In this document: piece by piece, positions 1 to 14,000 of the stretch | How the letters are laid out: each line of letters starts with the position of its first letter | How positions within the stretch are numbered: position 1 is the stretch's first letter | Source of the DNA: Symsagittifera roscoffensis | Taxonomy: Eukaryota; Xenacoelomorpha; Acoela; Convolutidae | NCBI RefSeq assembly: GCF_963678635.1 | Contig: NC_087068.1 | Location: 37,333,436 to 37,397,435 of the forward strand | DNA: 64,000 nt | Direction of reading: 5' to 3' | Made by a program: the position numbers and the translations under genes | The notes under the pieces: model-generated | The model's input: only the letters and a program-made list of their open reading frames with translations | The model's database searches: none | What the model was told of the DNA's origin: nothing

Positions 1-1194
1 CAAGAATGAGCAATAAAAATTGCTAGATTAACGTTAAGATCGAAGTAGAATTAAATTGGTTCGATCTTTCATCATATTTAGTTCTCGACGCCCATTCAGT
101 GATGTCCATTCAAATAAAAGATATTAATTTAAAATAAATTGCCGGTAAAATAAATTTTCACTTCAAACGGATATTTTCACTTCAATTGAATTATTTTGAT
201 CAAATATAGTTTTTTCTGATGATTTTAGGTAAAATTAAATGTAAACTGTAAATTGACATAACAGACCATTTCAAGCTTTGTTACAACTGGAACTATTGCT
301 TTCAAATTGCAACTTTCCGTTTGAATTTTAGCTAGTTTTCACATAGCAAAAAAACACAAATTGCATTGTGAATTAGCAGACAGAAAATAAGAAAAGCAAC
401 AAGGTCGAAAAAAATTTCAACTAGAAAAAAAACTACAAAAAATTCAAATTTGTCTTCTTCATTCGTTTGGATGAACAGTCAAGGAACACAATTATCACCC
501 TCAAATAAACCCAAAAAGAATAACTGAGCGGCAACTAAGCCTGCAATACTTTCACTCCCCAGAGTAGACGCAAGTTGATCCGAAAACGCCGATTGATGTC
601 ATGGCTAAAAAATCTTCACTCCCCAATCTTTGAAACATGCAAAAGCAAAACATTATTTTTTCTGCAATTTAAACAACTCAAAATGAGGTAAACAAGTCAA
701 TACAGCATGAATCGAACCCATTTAAGCACAAAAAAGATAGTTATACGAAATCAAAGTTGGTAACTTAAACTACAGAACCGATCATTCAAAATTTCCAAAG
801 AAACTGATTTCCACGCCGAAAAAAAGTTACAGCCGTGACTCGAACCCTGGCACTTATCTCAAGACAAAATGAGAGAGGCGTGAATGATGTTGAGTTTCCA
901 TAATAAAGCAAGACAGATCTTCTTACAGATCTTAAAACAAGATCTTAGAACAAAAGATCTTATTTTCCGAGGTCGCGTTTTTTACAACTAGACCAAGAGG
1001 GATTGGACCTCCAAAATAGGTCGGGGTTTAATAACAAAGCAACATAAGCATACATACAAACATGGTGCAACAACACAAGATCCGGTCGGGATTCGAAGAT
1101 TTATTTGAATCCGGGATTAACATGATTATTTGAATGAATATCACTGCACTCATATAGCAATTTTTGAAATCGTTGTCATCCGAATCACAAAATT

Positions 1195-1590
1195 TACACA
1201 GAGGCGAAGTTGCACTTCCCACACACAAGCAAAATAATGACCGACAACGCTACTGGAAAAAAATTGAATGAGTAAAACTTTGAGTCTACAAAATTTCTTC
1301 AGTGACGCAAGCCAATTATAACGCATTAGCATGACCAGTCAACTTGAAAAGAAGTTTACCAACTAACATGCTTCAATTTATAAAGCGGACGCATTTTAAC
1401 TAGTATACGAAAAAGTTCATTAAAAATCCGACCCAGCCCAGGTTCGAACCCTCTAATTTTTCTGCTGGTCTTCTTCCCTACCTCTACGCTACAGAACCAT
1501 CATAACGTGACACTATAGTGCAATTTGTAATATAATAGTCTGTGTTAATATCCATAGCATTAGCTGTACTTAATAGCTGGATCAAAATCA
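1195..1590 (-). repeat. tRNA-derived SINE, copy 1
   Basis: Read on the minus strand, the complement of 1481-1491 gives an RNA polymerase III A box (TAGCGTAGAGG), and 1441-1450 is a B box (GGTTCGAACC). A second copy with the same order of segments lies at about 25395-25885. It shares the A and B boxes, a 'gtgacgcaagccaatta' segment and a short hairpin near the outer end. Two diverged copies with pol III boxes make a SINE likely. The exact ends are not resolved because no clean target duplication was found. Confidence 0.65.
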
Positions 1591-3552
1591 ACACTTTCAA
1601 AATGACACACATTTTATTGCAACAATTGCATCGCAACAAAATTTGCGACTAAGTTTGGAAAAGAGAAAGTTCATAAACACAGATAAAGCGAAGCTTTACA
1701 CTACTTAAAATACAACACTAACATAAAAACGTAAAAAAAATGGAAAAAAAGTCACGGTTAACTAAATGTTTTGTATGTCTCGATTCAAGACAACTAGCTA
1801 AAGCCGGAGTTACGTGTTTGATATGTTTTATACAGTGATGCTGAACGAAATGCGTAATTTCAAAACATTGACTTTGCCAAAAACCTTCGTTGTTTCTCTA
1901 CTAAAAATAAGTGAGAAGAGGGAATTTACCAAAGACATGACAGTTCTCTCACAAAAAAATAAAGAGACGCCGCTTCTGTAGAAAACAAAACTCTCGCAAC
2001 CGTTTCTTTGAATTGAATGTTTAATCTGATATTTGATAGGGTAGTTTTTAAGAAAATTCAGGTTTCAAAAAATAGTCGAAAATTCGAAAACTTAACTAAC
2101 CGAAATTCATAAGTTTTTTCTGACAGAAGCAGATCGTTTACGATAAGCTATAGAAGATTTCAAAACGCATGTTTCTCGACTAAACACTTAATGTGCGAAT
2201 TCGCGCAGTAGTTTTTGATCAAATTCGAAAAAGAATCCGAAAAATGAGCTTTCAAAGTTTTAACTTTATTGAGGACCATAATTTTTCTGTAAAAAATTGG
2301 ACGTAACTAACTAGAAAGGCCATCTTTCAACAATTTGTTTTTAAATTAAACCTATGATATCAGCTTCGGCAGGATATTTATCGTGAAAAGTGCAAAAACC
2401 AGTCAACAAATCGAATGACAAATGACATTTCCGAGAATCATAGTTTATTTTGTAAGAAAATTTGAGCGTAACCACTTATGCAGAAGAAATTCACGTAAAT
2501 TGAAATTTCGATGGAGTCCAAAACTCAGAGTTGGGCGGGTTGTTCTCGAGAAAAGTAGGTTTCACACAAAAAGGTTGAAAAAAACTAAGCGTTTTCTGAG
2601 GGCTATTAACTCTAGTGTAAAAAATTAAGAAAAATTGGGCGTAGTCGCGTAAGCAAAGAAGCTTACCACAACCCGTCCCTTGGATTGAACGCATGATCTC
2701 AGATATAGGAGTGTGCTTTTCGCGAAACATCAAAGTTTTAACTGTGGAAAATGTAAGTTATGAAAAAAACTGGTCTACCAAAACTTGACAATTCTCGATA
2801 TGACACGATAGAAACTAATTTCAAGAAAAAATCGCAGATATTTGAAAAATCAATTAGCAACGGAAAAAAAATAACGAAGATGCAACGAAGTCGACAATCA
2901 TTGAGCGGACCAAAGTTGATCCAAAAACATGTCTATATAAAAAATCGTCAAATTTTAAGTCCCACATGAAACTGCAATGAACAACACTTGCATTTGCAAT
3001 GAACGTTGCTTACAGCACAAGAAAAAACTGTGATATAGCAACTGATCTGACAAGGTTTGAGCAGACACCAGTTGTTCGGAAATCAAATTGATTTGATGAA
3101 AAAAAAATCTTTCAAGTATCTTTCATCTTAACTTTTCACAAAAACGTGCTGAGACAAAATACTAGAATGAACAAAACTTGCAATTGCAATGAAAATTGTT
3201 TTCAGCAGAAGCAAAAGCTAAGATGTAGCAACTTAGCCGGCAAAAATTAAGCAGACAAACGAAAGTCGGACAATTCCAAAACTTGCTAAACAAAATCCGG
3301 CTACTTTCGATACAAAACCAAAAAACCGCTAAGCCGACAAAAAATTGAAAGTGTCAAAAAAAACTAGATCTATCAAAAGGAATCAGGTAAGTTTTGAAAC
3401 AAGAAAACGTGACCAGACAAAACAATGTAGAAACTTGCATCGAAAGAAAAATGAACAAGAGATAAGAAAGACGAAAAACCTTAGCAGAAACCCTTAAAGC
3501 TAAGAAAAATTCGATAAGACTTATAAAAATGTATTAATTCTCCGTTACCCTC

Positions 3553-3553
<1 letters not shown>

Positions 3554-3584
<31 letters not shown>
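3554..3584. repeat. (AC)n microsatellite
   Basis: Uninterrupted CA dinucleotide tract of about 15 units in A-rich non-coding sequence. A shorter 'acacacac' run near 3900 lies in a similar local context. Confidence 0.9.
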
Positions 3585-3588
<4 letters not shown>

Positions 3589-6500
3589 TTACTCGCCCGT
3601 CAGGTGAAACAATATGAGATCAGTAAGCCGACATAAAAACAGCCGAAACCTTCAAAGCCGAAAAAAAAATAAGGGAAAAAACCCCAAAAAAATTAAAACA
3701 AAACAAAGTTATAAAGTCACATTCACCCTGAAATCACCTGCACACAAAAAGCACTTTTTAGCTCGTCGAACTCCACTATATGAAGCCACTAAGCCGATAT
3801 AACCTAAGCCTGAATATATTATGCCAAAAAAACGAAAGCCGAAAAAAATCAAACAAATTTAGGACTACTTAAAAATGTTTAAGTCGCCCTCACCCTCGAA
3901 ACACACACAAACTGTTTGCAAATTGAGCGCCTCGAACGACTTAACTTGAGGCCACCACACAGATTTAATATAAGCCAAAACTTACTGAGCCGAAAAAAGG
4001 AAACAAAAAAATTGAAAAAAAAAATGAAATTTAAACAAATCGAGTTGGTACTTATAATTACTTATAAAAATAACAAATTCGAATAGGACAAAAATTTAAA
4101 GAGCCAAAAAGCACAGAATAAATCTGCAGAGATAAATTAGTTGCTAAGATATTTCCAAGAAATGAGTCCAGATGAAAAGATTCCTGTGAACAAAGTTATT
4201 TACGGGGAAAAAAGGTCTACTACACGATTGCAATACCATTGCTTATCGCAAGGGTAAAAAACGGTTTCAATCAATAAATACCTACACTTTAAAAAGAAGC
4301 CCAAAAAACGTCTCAAATACACAAACTGCATTTAATTAAGGAAATTGAGCCGACGGAAACAAGGGCGAAAACCACGAATACGAAAAAAACCATCTTGTTT
4401 CAAGAAATTTATTTGAAAAACATCTATTACCTGAAACGAACTTCCCCTAAATACTCCCTAAATGATAAAAATTTTTATTTTCAAAAAATTGAGCATGTCA
4501 GCAGTCGTGAAATTAACCAATAACACTAAAATTGGCCATTCTGAGAACAAAATTATTTACTGGACAAAAAGTCTAGTACCCGATTGCTCAAAACTCAAAA
4601 ACTACTTTTTCGGGCGCCGCTTATGTTCGAGGTTACTTTTCGAAGGCTGTACACAAAGGGTCAAGCAAAAAGAGTCTAGATGAGTATACAGGCACACAGG
4701 GAGTAAGCGGTCTTTCTAGTTATACCCTTTATTTGAACATCAGTAGAATAGTTTCTGAAAAAACTAAATGATTTTGCAAAAAGTGAAAAAAAAACTCAAA
4801 AGCGTCTCAAAAAATAAAAAAGCCCATACACTTTCATAATACCTATTTTTTTTCAAACAAGAGTTCTTGGAAAACATGACAAGACATCTGAAATCGAAAA
4901 TAGCAACAGAACAAAACATACGAAGCGGAAACAAAGCAGACCATCTTTAAGCAGACACCAGTTCGAGCCAAAAATTTTTTTTTTATGAAACACATTAAAA
5001 GTTTCAAGTCACCGTGAAATTACAATGAACATCACTTGAAAATACCATGATACTTGCTTACAGCACAAGAGAATTACGTAATAATGCAACTAAGGCGACA
5101 TTACTTCAGCAGATAAACGAAAGTCCCACAAATCAACTTTCACAGGAAAAAAACTTGCATACATAGTTTACAAAAACGTCTGGCCCGCACTTTAGCTTGG
5201 AAAAGTGACAGCACTACCTTTAGGCCAAATTCGAAGGGTCCTGGATGTATTTATTTTAGATTCAATAATGAAGCAAGTTGAAAGTCTGTAAGAAAAGTTG
5301 TTAACGGGAAAAAAATCGAGTTCCCGATTACAAGAAGCTTGCTTTTGCACGTGAAATAAAACAACAAACTTAACCATTTTAAGCTTTCTTTGAAACAGTC
5401 AAAATTGACCGAAAAACCTTCCATACGCTAGATTTATTCCAGTCACTTTCTAACGAGTCGGAACAAGACTAAACCTAAACAGTTCTAAACACAATTCATC
5501 TCCGAAGTACTGATTAACTAACTTCTAAACGTAAACTAAGAACAAGGATGGTTGAAAAAAATGTAAAAGAACAGTGAAGCCAAAAAACAATTAAAATGTT
5601 TGAACATATTTTAATTTCCGTAAAAAGAATCACGTTAAAGCTCTTGGAATTCCTAAAACAGTTTACGATTGACAATTTTTAAAAAAGTTACCCAATTTAG
5701 AGAAAACTGGATCAATAGGTATTTTCATTACTCTGCAGAAAATACAGTACCCGTTTCTCATTACCTAAACACTTGCGCAGTCGGTTATTAAGAGGAAATC
5801 ACCTGTACTGAAAAAATATTAAGTCAAACCTCCCTATATCTCATGACCTTTATAAGTAACGATCACTTCGTTATTTAAGACTTAATTGATTTCCGAAGTT
5901 TTAAAACAAAAAGTGTATATTAATAAAAGTGTCAACACACTAACGCAAGAGTTTCTTTTATTAAACACTGATTCAAAGAAAAAATACGACTGAAACAAAA
6001 ATGCGACTGAGTTGAATTGAATTTTCTTTTGCAAAATTAAAAAGCAAAATGCCTGTAATGGTGGAAAACGATTGCTCCTAGCTGGTATTAAACTATTCTC
6101 TAAAAATCAATCTGAAAAATATTCAATGGAATATATTGCACAAAAGCTGACAGGTTTGGCGGTGAACATTTTAAAAATAAATTAATCTGCTTAAATTACA
6201 GATATTCATAAATATAATTTCAGGATTCTGATTACAAATTAACTACTTTGTAACTACAGTATACAAAATGCATTGCTACAGTGATGATTGTTTGGTTTAG
6301 AGATTCTGACAAAAGAAAGAAGCATCAAATATTCTAGCTTAAATAGTCGATAGAATGAATTCTTGAAAGATGATAAAGTTCCACAAAGAAAGAATAATTT
6401 TCAAAATGACATGAAGGACCTTCATTATGGCTCCAATTTTTGGTCCCAGTAAATCAGTTCCTCGCCTTCAATATTGCTCATCAAAATTCCTAGTGCAGTA

Positions 6501-6748
6501 GAAAAAAAAAACATTTTAAATCACTCATTTTAAATCACAATGTAAACTATCTTTTATGAAAAATTCAAATCATCCTCAAACTAAAAATTTAAGCCAACAA
6601 GATTTACCGAGACCCTGTTCAAACATATGTTATTTTTGACACAATTCTTTAGCTCATATTCTAATTTTGGTCTGGCAAAATTCTGTGATCGATTCCAAGG
6701 TCATCTTGTCCTCTTCAAGTGCGTCCCAACGTTGTCGTGTGTGGTGGG

Positions 6749-8092
6749 TCAAACTCGTCCAATGACCAAAGCGTCCACTAACTCATTAGTATATACCACT
6801 TGTTTCTCATCTGAAGATGGAGGTAACATGAGGAGAGCGTTGCTGCTGACCATACTGAGGAGTCTACTGCTGATCTGGCTGCCTGTACCTGTAGCCAGAG
6901 GATATCCACCCCAGTTCCCACATGTACACTCACTCAGGGCTCCCATACTGCCAGCTAAAACATAACAAACACTAGATGTCCAGCTGCTGCTGTGATGAAC
7001 CAAAAAAAGCGTTGAATGAATGGCGTAATAACACCAATTCAAATTCACTCTTTAGAGAAACTAACCGTCCACACGGAGCTATAAATTATTGACTTGCAAA
7101 GCAACGCAGTCCATTCCTGCCATTTCTACAAGATCCAGTTAAAATTATCATAGTTCCTAATTCATTTGCAATGTAAAATGGCAGTTCGAGTCTCAGCAGG
7201 GTCTTCTGTTTCTCAGCATATCTCTACTTTTGCTATGAAATTAATCTGAACGTTATCACGAATTTCGGCGATAGCAATATCGAGTTCACTAAACGGAACT
7301 TAGTACCGCCTCTAATCTAACTAGTCCGAAGTTTGCTACAACATCACTCCATTTTGATAGCAGTAAATATTTATCCTCTTTTTGGGAGAAAGAAAGAGAC
7401 GTTAAAAAGTCAGACCTGTAGGAGATCTGCAGTCTCCATTTCTGTCCTCGAGTGCCTCCTGGTGGAACTCATTGGTAGTGGCAGTTGTGCTCCATTTGGT
7501 CCTACTGCCACTGCTGTGGTGTCCCCCGGCAGACTGAGACTGGCCACTGTTACTACTGCAATTGCATACTCCATTCGGCCATGCCAGAGAGACCCGGAAG
7601 AACTCTGGACGATGGTCCAGTTTGATGTCTTGTGTCACCTACAAAAAAAATGTAATTCAAAAAAGCATTAGCCGACAGCCCAGTCATTTTTCTTCTTATT
7701 GTAAAAAAACACTATCTGTTGAAAATTTTCTTCAGTCTTGATTCTTAGAATCATTAATTTATCTGCAAGGAATTGTAGACAGTTATGCATGCAAGGATCA
7801 AAACCAAATGTGAATTCTAATCCTTTTTCTCCATTATTTTCTAGGCGACAAGTTATGTACTGTAGGAACAAGAGCATCCTTTCCTGTAGATGGCTCTGCC
7901 AAAAACAATAAATTTCAACTCACTCTGACTTTGAGAACAGTCTGTTGAGGTCTGAAGTATCCTTGCATTTTACGAATAGCAGGAATCACAAACAGGTTAC
8001 AAGTAACCAGAGCGGACACTGGGTTTCCAGGTAGGGCGAAGATCAACTTTCGGGCTCCCTCCAAATCTACTGTTGCAAACGTCGTCGGCTTC
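6749..8092 (-). CDS. GPHN: Gephyrin exons 15-17: E domain C-terminal part with an insertion
   Basis: Three exons encode residues about 634-832. The first holds [29 protein letters not shown] and the RKMQG helix, the conserved nucleotide and MPT site of subdomain III. The second begins [13 protein letters not shown], and the third ends [20 protein letters not shown] ... LVIGRV-stop, the usual subdomain IV end. Between FRVSLAW and ISSRL lie roughly 70 residues rich in Ser/Gly/Thr/His, where the vertebrate protein has only a short loop. The extra sequence spans the junction of the last two exons. Confidence 0.9.
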
Positions 8093-11000
8093 CTAAGCAC
8101 AATACTCATTTGCAGCTAGTTACAGGCATTTTCAGATTAAAAACATCTTTTTCAACTTCAAAAATAAACACAGAGGCGAAGCTGCGCTTCCCAAACACTT
8201 GCGAAAAAACGACAAACAAGCAGCTTTATAACGTGAAAAAGGAAAAAATTAGAAATAGGAAAAATTTAGAAAACTTTGCTACATATCTGATTTGAACATG
8301 CGACCTCCAGATTTGGAGTCTCACGCCCTGCCAGCTCAGCCACGAACTCTTAACAACCCACAAACACTAGTCACGACTAAAGCAGCTACATATGCTAATA
8401 AATTGCTAATGCTATGCAGCAAAATTGGCAAAAAATACAAATAGACACAAATTGGCACGTAATAATTTGAAACGTAACAAACTGAAGGCATCTAAATTAA
8501 CTTGCATGTAAAAAAAATCAAAAACATAAAGACAAATTATGTAAAAAGGAAGCATTTCAAAAGAAATACTGAGAAGGAAAACTTATAAATCGAGTTTCTA
8601 TTATTGTACTGATATTTGAAGCAAAGAGCTTTTTTGGTTTATTTGAACAATGAGAACTGTATCAACTGTTTTAACATATAATTAATCGAATGTCAAAGCA
8701 CAGGCTATCAAAAATGTGTAAAGGTGCCCCTTAAGTGGCACCAATATTCGCGACATAGGTTAGATAAAAAAAGAATAGTCGTACCATAACACTACCTCAC
8801 TAAAGTTCGCAAGTCTAATAAAAAAGAATGACACAGAGGAAAATCTGCACTTCACAACTACAAGCAACAAAGGAACTCTAAAAATTCCAAGAAAAAGATG
8901 AAACACGGCTTCAACAGGTGGGACATGTCCGGAGTATGGAAGACGAGACCTGCAAAGAGAGCCATACTCGGATAGCTCCCAACCCTTAGTTAGACAGAGG
9001 GAGGAAAAAGAAGAGGAACAACCACAAAATTGGCGGGTTGGATACTACAACCTCGAATCGTAAACCACAGCGCGCAGGGGAGAACAAGCGGATGCAACAC
9101 TTGGACCCATGGAAGATTAGATATCAAAAAGGGCCTCCTAACAGCTCCCGAGGACAGGAATGTGTTAGGCAAGAAAAAATCACTAAAAGTATGCTTGAAT
9201 ACCGGCGGCCTTAGAACTCATATGAATAGGATTCATGAAACAACATATCAGAGCCAAAAAACATTAAAACATTCCCAGGCAAAAGATACCAAAGAGTATT
9301 TAAAACTGAGGTTAAAGCGAAAAACCATATCAATAAATGCTAACGAGACATATGCAGGAAACATAAAAAGCTGTTCCACATTCGGGACAATGATACTGTC
9401 ATCAAATTTCGCCCGACATCCAAAAACATGTACGAAAGTGAGCCAACAAATCAAGTGGAAGCAAGAATTTACACGAGCAAATATACGCGTGAAAATTGCC
9501 AAAGACAAGTATCCGCAAACAATCTGACCCAACGTAGAAGGACGAGTAGAAGGCGAATGAGAGGAGAGCGTAGTCCCAGTTGGGGATTGAAAGCTGTCAA
9601 AGAAGAAGACCAGGTTTTCATTTTCTGAAAGTTCTGCCACACGCGCTCTTGAAAACATATAAAATTTTGATATTACCGCAATATTGAGGTCAATGGGCGT
9701 ATCTCAATTCAATTTATAATGATTTCTACACCGGATTAACTTGTAGTCAAGAATACGCACTCGTTATTCAATAACTAGTAGATTTCGGTAGTTTTACGCG
9801 CATTAAAACCTCAAAATTACCGCGAGTGACTTTTTTTTAAATTCACGGTATTAATATCAATAAGATGGCATAAAACAATGTTGTTATTAGATTGTATCAT
9901 CCCCATTATTTTTCCAAGGATCGTAGAGAATAATTGCAGTTGCTTTCACTTTAAGACAAGATGGGAGATTGAAAAATATCCTCTTATCCAAAAATTCCCA
10001 ATTCACGAAGGTACGAGCAAGTTTTAGGACATTTTTCAAAAAGGTGAGGAAAATTTTCAAACTCACATAGGCATTGAAAATACAATGGACAACTTTTCAG
10101 CCCCCGATTCCATAGTACATCTTTATCGGGTATACAGTTAAAGACCAATTTGTAGTACATGTTTTTTTCAAAACCCGTTAATTTAACCTGTTTCCAAAAC
10201 CAGCTTGTTATTTTTCCTACTTCTGTTAGCTGGATACCAAAATTGAGGCCGCTTTTTTTTCTATTCCGGAGGCCCAACGCTGATTATCAAGCAATGTTGC
10301 GACGAAAAACTTGTATATCTCTTTACCTTTCGTAATGCTTCCAATGATAAGATTCCGTGACGACCCGCGTATCACCAGTGTTACATCCCATATTGTCAAT
10401 TGTAGATCCGAATTTTTCAACTCATTTTTCAGGTTTTCAATTGGCGCTTTATTTTTTGGATCGCTTTATTGATACGTTCTTTCGCTAGTTCATCACCAGA
10501 GAGCCAAGTACTCAAAGCATTTTGAATTTTTGCTGTCGAAACTTTGCATCTAATGTTGGGCCAGCCAACACCTCCATTATTGGATGCTTGTTCCAGCAAC
10601 TGTAGAGCTATTTCCATTTTTCGACCTGCGCCCCATAAAGCAGTTAAACTTAATTTCTGGAACCCATAAAGCAGTTAAACTTAATTTCTTCAAAGTTTTT
10701 CTCAAAAGAGATATGTCGTGTAATATGACAAAAATTAGCAAGGAACAAAACTGTCATTATCTAGGCTTTCACACAAAAATTCATAAATTTATTGAAGTAT
10801 TTTTTCATGTCATTGAATAGTTTGATCATTTTTTCCGCATTTGCAATTTTAGTCACTTGTCCATACCATAGGAAAACTCCGAGTGGGCAAAATTTATCGA
10901 TCTCATGGAAAAGCCTATTTATGTCATTCGCATGTACAAAAACATTAACATCATCTGCATAAGCTATCACTCGTCGTTCCATTGGGTGTGCATACCACTG

Positions 11001-14000
11001 ATGTCGTCTCAAGATTTCCAGAGGCTCTAAAGCTACAATAAAAAGTAGGGCGGATAGTGGACAACCTTGTCGTATACCCCTTCCCAGTGATATTTCTTTA
11101 CTGAGAAAAACATTGACACCTATCATAGCTTTTGTTTTTCCGTACAAGTTTTCGAGCATGTCAACCAGCAGCAGAGGAAGACTCATTTTACGCAGCATTT
11201 GAAATAAATACTTCCGATCCACGGCGTCGAATGCTTTTGTAAAGTCAATACTCAATACGCACTGCTTCTGTAGCGGTTCATCAATTCTAATTTTCATATC
11301 GTAGATTTGTTCTGATTTCAAATAGAAACAGAAACATGAATTATTTTATTGCGTTCACAAAATGTGACGCCGCCGCCACCACCAAAAGAAATATGTTTTT
11401 ATTCCCTTGCAAAAGGAAGGGAAATGCTATTGGAATAATTCGTATAACGTTTTAAGCATTGAGAATTGAAACGACTATTCTCATTCAATACGAATATTAA
11501 CGATTCCTCTCGTAAAATACGAGCATACGAAACCTTCTTCTCGTAAAATACGAATGTACGAATAAAGAATACGAAGTTAAAAGAAACTTCTCATTTGATA
11601 CGAAAAGTGGCGTGATTTCCCAATCTGAGTATAAATAGAAGCTCAAAACTACGGGAATTCATTCCAACAATATCTCTTCTAACACCAACACCACTCTCTT
11701 CTACCACCCCAACCAATCTCTAAAAAATATCTCTAATCTCACCGTTAAAATAGATATTGAGTCAAAAGGCAACTTGCTGTAAATTCATACTAACTTCTTT
11801 TTTTAATAAAATATTTCTCAGCGAATTTTAGATTTACTTTCTAAGATAGAAAGTAGAAAGGACCCTTTATTCCTAGCAAGCGTTTTGTCCGACGTCTATA
11901 GTATTGCTAGCGTAATAAATTGGTGCGACCAGTGAGGCTCACCTTCTAAAAATTCGCAAAAATTGCTAAAGTCTCAAAAAGAGATAAAAAGCAAAGATTC
12001 CAATTCTCAAACTGGAGAATTGTTGAATTTTCTCTTACAAATAAAGAGAAGTAATAAATTTCCAAATCGGAAATTTAAGTTTTCTAAACAAATTTATAAA
12101 CTTTCTATCTTTCTTTAAATTTTTAAACTAAATATAATATGGCTGATACCTATATGCCTAAACGGACAAATCGTCCTACAAACTTTTATGGAACTACAAT
12201 TCCATCCAGTATAATTGGCAAATTTAAAAAGAAAAAATAAACACCAATTATTTATTTGGCCAAAACTAATCTTTTTTATAACATTCTTTATTATAGGCTT
12301 TTCTTTTCTCTTTTATAAATATTTAGTTTGTAATAAAACCACAAAATACCAAAAATAAACATATTAACAAATAGATTTAAAAATAAATTTTATAAAGGTT
12401 AGACTTTATATCCGTGAAAAAAAACCACAACATTACAAAACGAATGGCGAATGAATTACGACTTAAAAAGAGTCACTTCCGAAAGACGCCGAATAACAAC
12501 GGCCAATCAGAGCTTAGATTTGCAAAAAAGCAAAAACAGCCTTTAAAAACTAACTGATATACAGTTGTTTTCATTCTTGCTCAATTCCACATCTTTCATT
12601 CAAATCCTCCTCTCTCTCTCTCCAAAATATAAAATCTGCTGAATTCCTCAACAAAAATTGAAATCTAACTCAGATTTCCCTTCACAAAAATCCACAAAAT
12701 GACAAATCCAAATAGTGAAATAGAGGAAGGTGAACTAATGGACCAAGATCCTGTTCTAACCACTCTCGAGGAAATGCTTAAAGTAAGTACTTTTAAAAAT
12801 TATTCTACTATCATTCACCACCAAAAAATAAATTTGCAAAAAATTTATTTGGTTGGTCTTTTAACTCTAATGATACTTTCGAATCAAACCTCAGCATTTG
12901 ATCCGAAAGAACAATTATATGCAAATACTGCAAATAATCTTCGGGTTGCTCATTATGATTGTCAACTAATGACTTCTAACAAAATGTTCTCTCTAAATAA
13001 AGTAGCACCTTGCAAAGTCCAACCAGAAAATATTAAAGTAGCCCATGCTTATGTTACTCTATATCAGAGACATTATCGCACAAAAGTAAATGCGACAATG
13101 TGTCGAATCAAACACCAATCAATGCGTTGGTTTTGCGATTCTTTTGATTCGAGTGGTATTGACGCTCGACAAAATATGATCACTACTGATCTCCACTTAT
13201 CTGCCAATGAATGTAAATTGGCCGCCGACAGAGGTTATCTTAACCTAGGCTATGCTAGTATTGGAAATATTCCTTTCACATTTAATGTTAAAACAGTAAC
13301 TAATGCCCATGCTGGCAAAGTTGACGGCAAACATCATAACGAATGTGATGGCCGTTCTTGGATTAAATTGGACACTTTTGAAACTTACATGCAAAATGTA
13401 ACTCTGACTGTTAACCTCAAAGATGGAACAGTCAATAATTGGCAAAACATTCCTTTGCCCTGTCCAGTGTCTGAAAATGGATGTGAAACAACATCCTTAG
13501 ACGCTTTTGCTTATACTTGGGAAGAACCCAACAATTGCATTTTCACTGTTTTAAACAGATTTCCGGCTAAAATGATTCAAAACGAAGAATCATACTACAT
13601 AATTAAAGGCGATTCTAGCCCATCTATTCATTCTACCCATACAAGGGATTCTCAAAAATTTATGCTACAGGTGATGAATAAACCGCAATCTCTTTGTGGT
13701 CATCCCAGAATAGTGTATCCAACTTCATATGATTCACTTTTTATTGCATACACTGACGGTTTCAATATGGATACTGGAATCCAAGTTAAACCAACCCCAG
13801 AAACGGGAACTATTCATAATGCCGGCCAACCAAATTCTACTTTTCTCACATTAAGTGATGATTCGCCGCCACTCCAATTTTCAAGTCATCAAATTGACTA
13901 CGAAGCTCATATAGGTACCAAATTGGACTATATTCTTTTTTATAGCTTCTACATGCTCAGAACGGCCGAGTTAGCCCTTCTGCAAAATCAATGTGAGCTA

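Larger units (their letters stand above)
1..6748. other. Non-coding flank downstream of gephyrin, repeat-rich
   Basis: No coding region can be supported here; the short ORFs are A/T-rich and match nothing I know. The stretch holds degenerate members of dispersed repeats that recur elsewhere in the window: a tRNA-derived SINE at about 1195-1590, a unit with a 'gtttctctacta...gtgagaag' segment at about 1740-1960 that is arrayed at 34.4-35.0 kb, and 'ttgcttatcgcaag' segments near 4240 and 5340. No AATAAA lies close to the gephyrin stop codon on the minus strand, so the 3' end of that transcript is not located. Confidence 0.6.
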
